From an uncultured Bacteroides sp. (lineage in GTDB: Bacteria; Bacteroidota; Bacteroidia; Bacteroidales; Bacteroidaceae): 64,000 nucleotides of DNA. A program made the position numbers and the translations under genes. The stretch spans positions 1 to 64,000 of the forward strand of contig NZ_CANRPM010000003.1 of NCBI RefSeq assembly GCF_947632445.1, read 5' to 3'. Below are positions 51,825-61,761 of the stretch, in pieces. The notes under the pieces are model-generated. The model was not told where the DNA came from, did not search any database, and saw nothing but the letters and a program-made list of their open reading frames with translations. Positions within the stretch are counted from its first letter, which is position 1. Each line of letters opens with the position of its first letter.

Positions 51825-51899
51825 ACTTATGATGAGGTGTTGATTGTTGACCCCAATACACCAATTACTCGCGAAGAATATGATAACTTCAAAATCTGA
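51825..51899 (+). pseudogene. C-terminal remnant of an Eco57I-like methylase related to the 3018-6137 gene
   Basis: TYDEVLIVDPNTPITREEYDNFKI* versus TYDEVKIIDPATPITREEYENFNL* (18/24 identical by eye). Confidence 0.85.
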
Positions 51900-51906
51900 A
51901 AATGAT

Positions 51907-52551
51907 ATGGCAAAGACAAATAAACTTGAGAAACTTTACCAGACAGTTGCCAACTGCGAAGAGCTGGGACTTGATTTGCCGAATGGTGTGATTGACCAAA
52001 TCACAGCAATGGAGGAACAGCTAATAAAGGACGAGGTTTTGCCACTTATCCACGATAATATAGAACCAACACTGAAACAAGTGAAACGTCCTCTTGTGCT
52101 TGTTGTTGAATACGCCCCTAAGGGCGCATTGCGTGTAAATCTTTCGAGAAAGGTAAATATCACTGCCCAAATTTCTGATGCCAAAGAGATTACTCCTGAC
52201 CCCATAGTAGAGCATACTGAGAAGAAAAAAGGTGGTAAGAAAGTGGTACTCAATCCTCGCACTCGTCTTCGAATCACAATGCCTGATGGTCAAATTGAAG
52301 AAAGTACAGCACAGGAAACACTACGCCAATTTATTTTGTCAGTAGGTGTAGATAGGGTTAGAGCAGTCGGATTGAAGGCAAACAAGGTGCCTCTCGTTTC
52401 AAACACGATAGACCCCAAATACAAAACTGCTCAGAAATCTCTCGGAAGTGGATGGTACTTGATGACGTGTAGCGATACCGCTACAAAAAAACGGCAAATT
52501 GAAACAATCGCCACAGCAATTGGCATTGACGTTAAGGTTGACATTGTCTAA
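51907..52551 (+). CDS. Hypothetical protein downstream of methylase remnant
   Basis: MAKTNKLEKLYQTVANCEELGLDLPNG...; the start lies 7 nt after the methylase-remnant stop, as in an operon junction. Confidence 0.75.
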   Translation: MAKTNKLEKLYQTVANCEELGLDLPNGVIDQITAMEEQLIKDEVLPLIHDNIEPTLKQVKRPLVLVVEYAPKGALRVNLSRKVNITAQISDAKEITPDPIVEHTEKKKGGKKVVLNPRTRLRITMPDGQIEESTAQETLRQFILSVGVDRVRAVGLKANKVPLVSNTIDPKYKTAQKSLGSGWYLMTCSDTATKKRQIETIATAIGIDVKVDIV

Positions 52552-52806
52552 ATAATAGCATTTCCCCTCGTTGATAATGTATAAAAAATCTCTAAAGAAC
52601 TATTTTATCACTACCAGTCATAAGCATTGTTAAACAACAATTTTTGTGAGAACGAATGGGTTTGGCTTTATAAAAGTGAGAGTTTCTTACCTATTGAAAA
52701 AGTTGAATTATCCAACCGCTTATCATTCATATGTTTCACCTCTATGAGAACTCTGATAACAATGGAAACAAAAATTATATTTGGTTCGAAAGTGGAGATA
52801 GTAAAA

Positions 52807-53052
52807 TAACGTGAGTTCGACGAATTATAACCATTATAATATCAGTCAATTACGTTGAATTTGGATTTCTACTCATTGTAGTAAATCTATGTTTTTGAAG
52901 AACAAAGGGACTCTTCTGCCCAAAATGAATGCTTCTATGCAACAGATGACATACCGAATACTGAATATTAACAATAAATTTGAATCAGCTTTCTTTTAGC
53001 AACAAGATTATCAAATAATTATAATTGCTATAAATTCGTCGAACTCATGTTA
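52807..53052. mobile_element. MITE-like element, copy B (246 bp)
   Basis: Near-identical to copy A along its length, one mismatch in its right TIR (aattcgtcgaactcatgtta). Confidence 0.85.
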
Positions 53053-53244
53053 ATTGATACAACGTTTGTTCGATAGCGAAGCTGCCGCCCACAGTCAGGG
53101 CGGTGGCTGTCGCGAAGAACAGTCCCCTGACTGGTTTGTCGATATGCATGTTGGTGCAGGTCCTAAAGGCTGTTTGTGCACCAACGTAGACCATTTTGCC
53201 GCTCCTCGGAAACTATGTGATGAGTTTAACAATCTTGTTGTTTG

Positions 53245-53694
53245 TCAATTATGTTCGCCTATCAGGGCGAGGGTTTCTGTTGCCTGCCGACAAGCTACTG
53301 GTATGTTGTTCTCATCTAGTTCATATACCGTTTGTTTCTTATCCTTACTGAACGTTTTTCGTGATTCGTTCCAACGGGCATAGCTCATAATGACTTCGTT
53401 GCCTTCGTAGCGGTAAGTCATTTGGAAATAGGGAATCCATTTGTCCACAGTACCGTCCCATTTAGTCGCCGTCTTGCTGATGAGACGGTTCTGTTTGTCG
53501 TAAGAGAATTCGTAGCGCATGTGGTTATGCAGGTAGTTACCGTCTTGTTTGTAGATGGTTCTCGATACGACGAGGTTGTTTTTTACTTCTTCGTTAGTGA
53601 TGAAGTTATCCTGCGCTTTTACTTCAGTGCTGAGGATGTTGATCAATGAGATTGCGGCGAATGCCAATACGTTGAGTACATTCATAGTTTTCAT
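53245..53694 (-). CDS. Secreted DUF3836-like protein
   Basis: Signal peptide MKTMNVLNVLAFAAISLINILSTEVKA; YEFSYDKQNRLISKTATKWDG repeat-type pattern. Confidence 0.6.
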   Translation of the reverse strand: MKTMNVLNVLAFAAISLINILSTEVKAQDNFITNEEVKNNLVVSRTIYKQDGNYLHNHMRYEFSYDKQNRLISKTATKWDGTVDKWIPYFQMTYRYEGNEVIMSYARWNESRKTFSKDKKQTVYELDENNIPVACRQATETLALIGEHN

Positions 53695-53927
53695 AATGCA
53701 GTTTTGTTTTAAAGAGTTATTGTTATCAGTTCTATTTTTATCAGTTAGACGTTGTTCGCAGAGAGGAAAGTTGGACTGTTGGGCTTCTTTTTTCTCGGAC
53801 AACCATCTGCCTAATATTATTCAAATGGTGTGCCAAACTTTTAAATGATTGATAATCAGTAACTCTTTAATGACTCATTCTGTCCGCTATCGGACAGGTG
53901 TCCGCTTTGAATGTCCGAAAACATACA

Positions 53928-53976
53928 AAATGCCCTGTAAAGCGTCTGATGAATGACATCCATACAGGGCATTTGG
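53928..53976. terminator. Hairpin, probable bidirectional terminator
   Basis: atgccctgta...tacagggcat. Confidence 0.45.
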
Positions 53977-54015
53977 GCATTCTATTTTAGGAATAGAATG
54001 TTTTGGTAGTATTCG

Positions 54016-55242
54016 TTAGTTTATACTTACCGTCAATGGATTACGTATTTTTTGTGCAAAATTAGCCATATAGTTATTCCATGCGTTGATATCTTTTATG
54101 TCTGCGCGATCCCAACCAAATCCCCAATAATAGACATAATTTGCGTTAGGTTCATAATTACTGATTGCCAGAATATGTCCTTCGGCATTACCATGTTGTT
54201 CCTTTTCGTCATTGGTATATTTCACGACTTTTGCCTCTTTAATATCGGTAGGGAAGGCTGCTCCTACAAATACTTTGCCATTGTCAGTACCGGTGGTCGG
54301 ATCTACATAAGTCATGTAACCGTTGGCTGCATCAGTCTTTACGGCACCATCGTCGTGTAAAACGATGCCAGTTACTATAGGAAGAGATTCTTGAAGTCCC
54401 GTATAAGATACCGCTGTACGGTTTAGATGAGAACCGGCATCGAGGGTAATGACACGTGTCTCTATGACATTGCTATCTCCCATTATAGTTAGCGGATTGA
54501 ATTCTAATTTTACGGTGAAACGTAGCGGGCCGTTGTCCAATACCTCAAAATCTTTGTAACACCAGGGATAAACAATTTCACCATTGTCTATCAAAGCAGC
54601 TGTACCTGCACCTAATGTCGGACCTACAGCGTAACAGTCCATACCATAACCGTGATCAATGTGGTAGGAAATAGATTGTAACAGTTCAGAAGCTGCTTGG
54701 GGATCTGTTTTTCTCAATTCAGCAGCGCGTGCACGTGCTTCTTTATCTAATTCTTTGGTGTACAAATCTTCCAATATCGGTTCGGAGGTGTTACGTTTTA
54801 GGAATAGGTCATAGCCGAAACCTCGTTCACCACTAATCTGCAGAGCAGGCCCGTAGGCGCGGAAGCCTACTAAGTCATTTTCCCAAGCCATGTCGTCCAG
54901 ACGTTCTGGATATTGACGCCCACAGGTTTTTGCCTCTAAAGGTTGAGGCACTCCTTCTTGAATGGTATAGGTAGATGTACCTTTGGCAACTACTGTTGCA
55001 GGGAATATCACTTTATCGTCGTAAGTTATCTGATAGGGTATTTCGGTGCCTTCAGCATCGAGTACTACAATTTGTGCTGTATCAGCCAATTTCAGCCAAT
55101 TACTAATTTCATCCATGGATACTTCTACCATTTCTGAGCGGTCTATATCCAATGGATTACTGACAGTTACCGTCATGGGTTGATTGTTTGTACAAGCCAA
55201 TAACATGCAAACCGTTATATAGGATAAGCATAAATTTTTCAT
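54016..55242 (-). CDS. DUF4861-family lipoprotein
   Basis: Lipobox LLACTN; ISYHIDHGYGMDCYAVGPTLGAGTAAL; pectin-type neighbourhood (kduI, kduD). Confidence 0.7.
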   Translation of the reverse strand: MKNLCLSYITVCMLLACTNNQPMTVTVSNPLDIDRSEMVEVSMDEISNWLKLADTAQIVVLDAEGTEIPYQITYDDKVIFPATVVAKGTSTYTIQEGVPQPLEAKTCGRQYPERLDDMAWENDLVGFRAYGPALQISGERGFGYDLFLKRNTSEPILEDLYTKELDKEARARAAELRKTDPQAASELLQSISYHIDHGYGMDCYAVGPTLGAGTAALIDNGEIVYPWCYKDFEVLDNGPLRFTVKLEFNPLTIMGDSNVIETRVITLDAGSHLNRTAVSYTGLQESLPIVTGIVLHDDGAVKTDAANGYMTYVDPTTGTDNGKVFVGAAFPTDIKEAKVVKYTNDEKEQHGNAEGHILAISNYEPNANYVYYWGFGWDRADIKDINAWNNYMANFAQKIRNPLTVSIN

Positions 55243-55347
55243 ATAAAGAAGAGAGATTAATGTTATGATAAATAAGAAAATGGATAATTGAAACGGAAAG
55301 AATCCAGATTCAATTATCCATTAACGGGTGTTCCTAAATCAAATTAA

Positions 55348-56151
55348 TTATTTAGGTTGTTTGCCAATGTATGCCAAGATACCGCCATCTACATAGAGGA
55401 TGTGGCCATTTACGGCATTAGAAGCTTCGGAAGCGAGGAATACAGCAGGGCCTGTCAGTTCCTGTGGATCCAGCCAACGGCCAGCCGGAGTCTTGGCACA
55501 GATGAATGAATCAAACGGGTGACGGCTGCCATCCGGTTGTTTTTCACGCAACGGAGCTGTCTGTGGAGTAGCGATATAGCCAGGGCCAATGCCATTACAT
55601 TGGATATTATATTCGCCATATTCAGAGCAAATATTACGGGTTAACATTTTCAGACCACCCTTGGCAGCAGCATATGCTGATACAGTCTCACGACCCAACT
55701 CAGACATCATGGAGCAGATATTAATAATCTTACCATGTTTCTTTTCCATCATGCCAGGTAATACGGCTTTAGATACAATAAACGGAGCGTTCAGGTCAAT
55801 ATCAATTACCTTGCGGAACTCAGATGCTGCCATCTCGTGCATCGGGATGCGGCGAATAATACCGGCATTGTTTACCAAGATGTCGATAGTGCCGATTTCC
55901 TTAGCAATGGTAGCTACCAAAGCTTGTACGGCAGGTTCATCTGTTACATCACATACATAACCATGAGCTTTGATACCCTTTTCTGCGTAAGCGGCCATAC
56001 CTTTGTCTACCAGTTCCTGATTGATGTCGTTGAAGCAGATGGTTGCACCTTGTTCTGCAAAGGCAGAAGCAATTGCAAAACCAATACCGTAGGAAGCGCC
56101 CGTTACGAGGGCTACCTTGCCTTCCAAAGAAAAATTCAAATAAGGATTCAT
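55348..56151 (-). CDS. kduD: SDR-family 2-deoxy-D-gluconate 3-dehydrogenase/gluconate 5-dehydrogenase
   Basis: LEGKVALVTGASYGIGFAIA; NNAGIIRRIPMHEMA; YAAAKGG. Confidence 0.85.
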   Translation of the reverse strand: MNPYLNFSLEGKVALVTGASYGIGFAIASAFAEQGATICFNDINQELVDKGMAAYAEKGIKAHGYVCDVTDEPAVQALVATIAKEIGTIDILVNNAGIIRRIPMHEMAASEFRKVIDIDLNAPFIVSKAVLPGMMEKKHGKIINICSMMSELGRETVSAYAAAKGGLKMLTRNICSEYGEYNIQCNGIGPGYIATPQTAPLREKQPDGSRHPFDSFICAKTPAGRWLDPQELTGPAVFLASEASNAVNGHILYVDGGILAYIGKQPK

Positions 56152-56183
56152 AACGTTTAAATATTAAATTATTAAACTTAAGT

Positions 56184-57026
56184 TTATTTCAAATCTGTTA
56201 TTTTCGAGAGATCTTGGTCACCGTAATCCAGGTTTTCACCACCCATACCCCAAATGAAAGTATAGTTATGGGTAGCTGCTGCCGAGTGAATGGACCATTC
56301 AGGTGAGAGGACAGCTTGTTCGCCTCGCATCCACAAGTGTCGCGTTTCTTCTATTTCTCCCATAAAATGACATACCGCATGTTCTTCAGGTACTTCAAAA
56401 TAGAAGTAAGCTTCCATACGGCGGCTATGTACGTGAGCAGGCATGGTATTCCATACACTGCCGGGTTTTAGTTCCGTCATGCCCATCTGTAACTGACAGG
56501 TAGGTAATATCTGACTAACAAGCATTTTGTTAATGCAGCGGTGATTGGCCCCTTCGAGCGAGCCCATTTCGGCCGTAATGGCATCTTGTTTTGTCACCTT
56601 ACGGTCTGGATAATTGCAATGGGCAATGGTAGAATTGAAGTAAAATTTGGCAGGACGGGAAGAGTCGAGACTTTCAAACGTTATTTCACGATTGCCTGAT
56701 CCCAAATAAAGAGCTTCTTTGTAGTCTAATGAAAATACAGTGTTATTAGCTTTTACTATACCAGGGCCACCTACATTGAATATGCCTATTTCCCGGCGAG
56801 TTAAAAAGTAGGGAGTTTTTAGTGGGGCGATAGTTTCCAAAGACAATACTTCACCTGCCGGCATCGCACCACCCACTACCATCCGATCATACATGGAATA
56901 CACCATGTTTACTTCGTTTGGAGAGAAAACTCTTTCAATCAGAAAGTCGCGGCGAATGCGTCGGGTATCATAGTCCTTTGCATCTTCTGGATGCGCGGCA
57001 TAGCGGATTTCATAGTTTGTCTTCAT
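56184..57026 (-). CDS. kduI: 5-dehydro-4-deoxy-D-glucuronate isomerase
   Basis: MNVPAHVHSRR-like MPAHVHSRRMEAYFYFEVPEEHAVCHFMGE; SPEWSIHSAAATHNYTFIWGM. Confidence 0.93.
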   Translation of the reverse strand: MKTNYEIRYAAHPEDAKDYDTRRIRRDFLIERVFSPNEVNMVYSMYDRMVVGGAMPAGEVLSLETIAPLKTPYFLTRREIGIFNVGGPGIVKANNTVFSLDYKEALYLGSGNREITFESLDSSRPAKFYFNSTIAHCNYPDRKVTKQDAITAEMGSLEGANHRCINKMLVSQILPTCQLQMGMTELKPGSVWNTMPAHVHSRRMEAYFYFEVPEEHAVCHFMGEIEETRHLWMRGEQAVLSPEWSIHSAAATHNYTFIWGMGGENLDYGDQDLSKITDLK

Positions 57027-57157
57027 AGAACTGACTGCTTTTATTTCCTTAAATCTATGTTGTACGAGTCTCCGTTTGCGTACACGATACAAATGTAGCA
57101 AAAGAAAACGGACTCTACTTACTTTTTTGTATTTATTATTTTAATATTGTACAAAAC

Positions 57158-57913
57158 TTAGAAGTTGATGTCTACTTCTACAGGGCAATGGTCTGAACCA
57201 TAGATGTCGGTATGTATCTTGGCCTCGGCGAGTTTTTTACACAGGCGGTTGGACACTAAGAAGTAGTCGATACGCCAGCCTGCATTCTTTTCACGGGCGC
57301 GAAAGCGGTAGGACCACCATGAATAGATATCCCGCTGGTCAGGGTAGAAGTAGCGGAAAGTATCAGTGAAGCCGCTCTCAAGCAGGGTGGTGAACTTGGC
57401 GCGTTCTTCATCGGTGAAGCCTGCGTTGCGGCGATTGGTTTTGGGATTCTTCAAGTCTATTTCCTGATGGGCTACGTTTAGGTCGCCGCACACAATGACT
57501 GGTTTCTTCGCATCGAGTGCCAGAAGGTAGGCACGGAAATCGTCTTCCCACGTCATGCGGTAGTCCAAGCGGCGTAACTCGTCTTGCGAGTTGGGAGTAT
57601 AGACGGTGACAAGGTAGAAGTCTGGCATTTCTAACGTGATGACACGTCCTTCCTTGTCGTGGTGTTCGATGTCAATGCCGTAGCTGACGTTCAGCGGTTG
57701 GCAGCGTGTGTAGATAGCCGTGCCCGAATAGCCTTTCTTTTCGGCATAATTCCAGTAGGAGGTATAGCCTTCGAAGGGTAGGTTCAGTTGGCCTTCCTGC
57801 ATTTTGGTCTCTTGCAGACAGAAGAAATCGGCGTCAAGCCGGTGAAAAGCTTCGATGAAGCCTTTATCTTTACAGGCACGGAGCCCGTTAACATTCCAGG
57901 AGATGAATTTCAT
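57158..57913 (-). CDS. xth: Exodeoxyribonuclease III
   Basis: FISWNVNGLRACKDKGF; CLQETKMQEGQ; GDLNVAHQEIDL; DYFLVSNRL; YGSDHCPVEVDI. Confidence 0.93.
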   Translation of the reverse strand: MKFISWNVNGLRACKDKGFIEAFHRLDADFFCLQETKMQEGQLNLPFEGYTSYWNYAEKKGYSGTAIYTRCQPLNVSYGIDIEHHDKEGRVITLEMPDFYLVTVYTPNSQDELRRLDYRMTWEDDFRAYLLALDAKKPVIVCGDLNVAHQEIDLKNPKTNRRNAGFTDEERAKFTTLLESGFTDTFRYFYPDQRDIYSWWSYRFRAREKNAGWRIDYFLVSNRLCKKLAEAKIHTDIYGSDHCPVEVDINF

Positions 57914-58081
57914 ATTTTGATGATGTTATTAATTTATAATTTTACAAACATAACAAAAATACGCCGATAAACCATCGGAGCAGGCAAAAAAATGTTGTCG
58001 CAGGCCGTGCGATGTACGCTCTTCGGGGAATTTTTGTAATTTTGCGTTCCGATTAATCTTTACAGTACACGGTACATAGAA

Positions 58082-58975
58082 ATGATAAAGACACTCAGCA
58101 AAAATGCCATTATCGGTTATCCGGCCGGTATCATTACCGGTATCACGTATGGACTGAACCCTCTGTTCGCCGTCCCTCTGATGAAGGAAGGTGCTTCGAT
58201 TGAATCCATTCTTTTTTTCCGCTATGTCATCGCGGTGCTGTTCTTGGGAGTATTTCTTCTGCTACGCAAGCACAGTTTCCGTGTTTCATGGAAGCAGGCG
58301 GGCGTGCTGCTTGCGCTGGGACTGCTCTATACGACCAGCAGCCTTACCCTGTTCGAGGCATACAAATACATTGCTTCAGGGCTGGCCACGACTATCATCT
58401 TCCTCTATCCGGTCTTGGTGGCCATCATCATGGTCTTTCTGAAGGTAGTTCCTTCGTGGCCAGTGTGGCTCTCTATCGGCCTGACGTTTGTGGGAGTTGC
58501 CATTATGACACAGAACGATGCTTCGCAGGCGGTTGATCCGACAGGTCTTCTGCTTTCCTTTGCCTCGGCTTTGGTGTATGCGCTGTTCATTGTCATCATT
58601 AATCGGAGCAAGGTCATCGGTAACATTTCGAACAGCCTCCTTACCTTTTACGCTCTTTCGGTAGGTACTTTCGTCTTTTTGGGCAAGATTGCAATGTCGG
58701 ATACAGGGGTAACAACCGGGCTGACGGGCCACACGGTCTGGTTGAACTTGGTGGGACTCGCCGTACTGCCCACCATTGTGTCTACCGCCATGCTGGCTAT
58801 TGCCACCCGCAATATCGGGGCGACTAAGGCTTCCGTGCTTGGTGTTTTCGAACCTGTCACGGCCATCTTGGTGGGGACATTCGCTTTCGGCGAAGTACTT
58901 ACGACGAATATCGTCATCGGCATTCTGATTTCGATGGCAGCCATCACGTTTATGATTGCCATGACCAAGCGATGA
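58082..58975 (+). CDS. EamA/DMT-family transporter
   Basis: Two EamA repeats, ten predicted TM segments. Confidence 0.85.
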   Translation: MIKTLSKNAIIGYPAGIITGITYGLNPLFAVPLMKEGASIESILFFRYVIAVLFLGVFLLLRKHSFRVSWKQAGVLLALGLLYTTSSLTLFEAYKYIASGLATTIIFLYPVLVAIIMVFLKVVPSWPVWLSIGLTFVGVAIMTQNDASQAVDPTGLLLSFASALVYALFIVIINRSKVIGNISNSLLTFYALSVGTFVFLGKIAMSDTGVTTGLTGHTVWLNLVGLAVLPTIVSTAMLAIATRNIGATKASVLGVFEPVTAILVGTFAFGEVLTTNIVIGILISMAAITFMIAMTKR

Positions 58976-59029
58976 ACAACTCTGCCTTTTATACGGAGGA
59001 GTACTCTATATGAAAAGTAGAAATTGATG

Positions 59030-60286
59030 TTATAGCTGCTCCAGTGCTTCCCAGTCAATTTCTGGTTCATTACCCGTTGGCTTGCAATGGAACTTTGTTC
59101 TCATCGGAACAGATTCGTTGAAGAAGCCTCCCATTTTCAGGTAAAACCGGTTATCTTTCGTATTTCCACCTTGATAGTCAAGGCGTACTTTGGCACTGGC
59201 CGTTGCATCGTGTGTGAATACGGCATCAGTGAGCCGGGTCCATTTACCCTCTTTGCTGCGTGCCCATTGGTTACCGAAGTAAACTTCACGCGACAAGTAT
59301 CCTTGTTCTGGATTGAAATTCTCGAGGAAGCTGTGAGGACGTTTGTACCATGTGTCGGTCATGGGGCGCAAGAAACTGGCTATCAATTTCCATTCTTTTT
59401 CATCTGTGGCATAGAAGTAGGCGGTGTAAGTGGTGTTCCCTTTTCCGTCCGGTTTGACTTGCATCAGGAATTTGTATGTATTGCCGGCCTTCCAAGGATA
59501 TTTCAAATAGCTTTGTCCTCCCGAACCTTCGTTGCCAAATTCACCGATATGTACATTCTTTCCCTGGCGTAACAATCTAATCTTTTGGTCGTCAGGAATC
59601 TTTTTAGGGTCTTGTGTGTCAAAAGGACTCCAAACGGAGAAAAGAATGCGGCGTTCTGTAGTAGAGTTGTATTGCATTCCGAAATAACCTTCACCGAAGC
59701 CGGCTGCCATATAGTAACTGTGCATCGTTTCACCTTCTCGGGGTACTGTGATTTCATTGTAGAACCATTCGGTGTTGCCTTCGGGCAATGTATATCCCAT
59801 ATGAACGGAAGGACCGCGGCGTCCCCAATAGTCCGAGAAGTCTTTCACATAATTACTTTCGCCCGTAACATTGTCTGCTATCAAATGCTTGATTTCTCCG
59901 AAGCTCTTGCCTTCTTTAGTCACACCTTGCAAGTCGATGCGCACATACCCTGCCTGGCGTATATCAATGCTCCCTACAGGTACATTGGTGAAATCGTCTG
60001 ATTGCAGTTTGACTGTGAAACTTTTTTCCCCATAACTGACTTTGATTTCAGAATGTCCTTTGGCATAAAGAGACAAATCAGTTGTAGTAGGTTGATGCAG
60101 ATAGAAGTAAATGCTAACGACACTTTTAGGATTAGTCCAGTGAGCAACTCTATCCTGGGTTATTCGGGCACCGTCTTGCTGGTGGGTTACATAACCGTTT
60201 CCGGAAACTCCGATAACAAGTGGTTGAAACTGTCCGAATGCGGTGGTGCATAGTAATAATGCAAATAGGCATGATAGATTTTTCAT
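59030..60286 (-). CDS. Secreted DUF3472 (with DUF5077-like N-terminus) protein
   Basis: Signal peptide; SVHMGYTLPEGNTEWFYNEITVPREGETMHSYYMAAGFGEGYFGMQYNS. Confidence 0.75.
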   Translation of the reverse strand: MKNLSCLFALLLCTTAFGQFQPLVIGVSGNGYVTHQQDGARITQDRVAHWTNPKSVVSIYFYLHQPTTTDLSLYAKGHSEIKVSYGEKSFTVKLQSDDFTNVPVGSIDIRQAGYVRIDLQGVTKEGKSFGEIKHLIADNVTGESNYVKDFSDYWGRRGPSVHMGYTLPEGNTEWFYNEITVPREGETMHSYYMAAGFGEGYFGMQYNSTTERRILFSVWSPFDTQDPKKIPDDQKIRLLRQGKNVHIGEFGNEGSGGQSYLKYPWKAGNTYKFLMQVKPDGKGNTTYTAYFYATDEKEWKLIASFLRPMTDTWYKRPHSFLENFNPEQGYLSREVYFGNQWARSKEGKWTRLTDAVFTHDATASAKVRLDYQGGNTKDNRFYLKMGGFFNESVPMRTKFHCKPTGNEPEIDWEALEQL

Positions 60287-60326
60287 GTGTGATGTCATTG
60301 ATTGGTTTTATACGTATTTTTGAGAT

Positions 60327-61217
60327 TTAGTTCCATTGTTTCCAGTCATATTCCGCTTCCACCTGTTTTTCCACATCATCGGGTAGTGAAGGGAAGAAGT
60401 CGATGCCTGTGATGCGTTCCACCTGGTCGACAGAGTTGATGTAGCTGTCCAGCGGATGGTTGCCCGAAGTATTCTTGTAGATGAAGCCGATGGCACGGGG
60501 AGGGCGACTGTCGGCACACAGAATGACCTTAAAGAAGGCTTCCGGCACAGTTATCTTGTGTTCTTTTCCGATGAGGCGGTATTTCTGACTGTAAAGAATG
60601 GGGCCGCAGGCGATGTAGATGCGTCCTTCCTGTTCAGCCCACACGCGGCAGCGGTCTTCCAGCTCTTTCCAGTCGCCTCGGTTCAGGTTGTGGTGCTGGG
60701 GACAGATGTTGGTCATGTAGAAACTCTCCTGCATGGCTCGCCAGTGCCAACGATTGTCGGCGGCGGGACACATGTGGCCGCGATCCCAGCCTGAACCTTT
60801 GTAGTCGTCGGTAGAGACGGCTTCGCTTTCGGGCAGGTCGGGGTCAGGCAGAAACTTGTCCGTGCGGCTTTCGCGCTCCACCAGCTTGTCGCGGTTCAGC
60901 TCCCACGCTACCCAGTTGGGCAGGTTCAATGTACGATTATAAGATACCGTATATCCTTTCCGTTTCAAAATGGTTTCGTTTACGCCTTTTAATGGGGTGG
61001 GAATTTCGAGGCCTTGGGCGACGGACGGGCTTGTCAGTGCTTCGGGTTTTTCTGTCTGCGCGGCGGACTTTATGCTTTGAGGCAGGAGGTCGGGGCTGAC
61101 AAACCTCGATTGCCGGACGTTATTCAGTAGGCCGTAACCGATGAAAGCGGCACACACCAGCAGGATGAGATAGAGAAGGCCTTTGGATCCTTTCTTCTTT
61201 GCTTTTCTTCTTGCCAT
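60327..61217 (-). CDS. DNA/RNA non-specific endonuclease (NUC1 family), membrane-anchored
   Basis: GSGWDRGHMCPAADNRWHW (DRGH motif); N-terminal TM GLLYLILLVCAAFIGYGLL. Confidence 0.9.
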   Translation of the reverse strand: MARRKAKKKGSKGLLYLILLVCAAFIGYGLLNNVRQSRFVSPDLLPQSIKSAAQTEKPEALTSPSVAQGLEIPTPLKGVNETILKRKGYTVSYNRTLNLPNWVAWELNRDKLVERESRTDKFLPDPDLPESEAVSTDDYKGSGWDRGHMCPAADNRWHWRAMQESFYMTNICPQHHNLNRGDWKELEDRCRVWAEQEGRIYIACGPILYSQKYRLIGKEHKITVPEAFFKVILCADSRPPRAIGFIYKNTSGNHPLDSYINSVDQVERITGIDFFPSLPDDVEKQVEAEYDWKQWN

Positions 61218-61465
61218 AAGAATTTGTAATAGGTCTACTATCGGACAAAAACTGTCAGCTGTTCGGTTGCGAAGTTACGCAACTTTCTTCACTCTCACAA
61301 CCGAACGGCGTATTATCATCGCAGGCCCATCCGTGTTTTTCTGAAATAGCACTTTCAGGGATTTCTCGTGTTGGCTTACTTTGATGACAAGAGCCGATGT
61401 CGTTGGGGAGTTTGACTCCTTTTTGCTCCGTCTTTGTTTGAAAGGGCGGCCGCTGAAAAACAAAA

Positions 61466-61502
61466 ACTCCGACGGTTCGTGAGGGAACAATCGGAGCTTT
61501 TA
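61466..61502 (-). terminator. Intrinsic terminator downstream of tRNA-Gln
   Basis: Minus strand agctccgat...gtcggagtttttg. Confidence 0.6.
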
Positions 61503-61506
61503 TTCG

Positions 61507-61577
61507 TTGGACTACCAAGATTCGAACTTGGACAAACAGAACCAAAACCTGTTGTGCTACCATTACACCATAGTCCA
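61507..61577 (-). tRNA. tRNA-Gln (anticodon UUG)
   Basis: Minus strand TGGACTATGGTGTAATGGTAGCACAACAGGTTTTGGTTCTGTTTGTCCAAGTTCGAATCTTGGTAGTCCAA folds as a cloverleaf; anticodon loop TTTTGGT. Confidence 0.92.
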
Positions 61578-61761
61578 AACTATCGGGTGCTTTCTGTTAA
61601 AAAGCAGTGCAAAGATAGAGGTTCCGAAAATAGTTTCCAAATATTCGGCTGCTTTTTTCAGAGGCTTTGTCGATTTGTCCTGTCCTTCTGGCAGTATCAG
61701 GCCTTAGAAAAATCGGGCCGGTCATCGAACGGACTGCGGAAGTTGAAAATCAAGTAATCCT

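Larger units (their letters stand above)
51574..53052. mobile_element. Composite MITE-flanked unit with ATTGA direct repeat at both outer ends
   Basis: Two 246-bp elements (51574-51819 and 52807-53052) in direct orientation. Outer flanks ATTGA|TAACGTG and ..GTTA|ATTGA are identical 5-mers; inner flanks differ. Confidence 0.75.

Noticed and set aside
51844-51906. N-terminal extension MLTPIHQLLAKNMITSKSEND of the hypothetical protein
   Set aside because: It is the methylase tail read in the wrong frame; the correct start is 51907.
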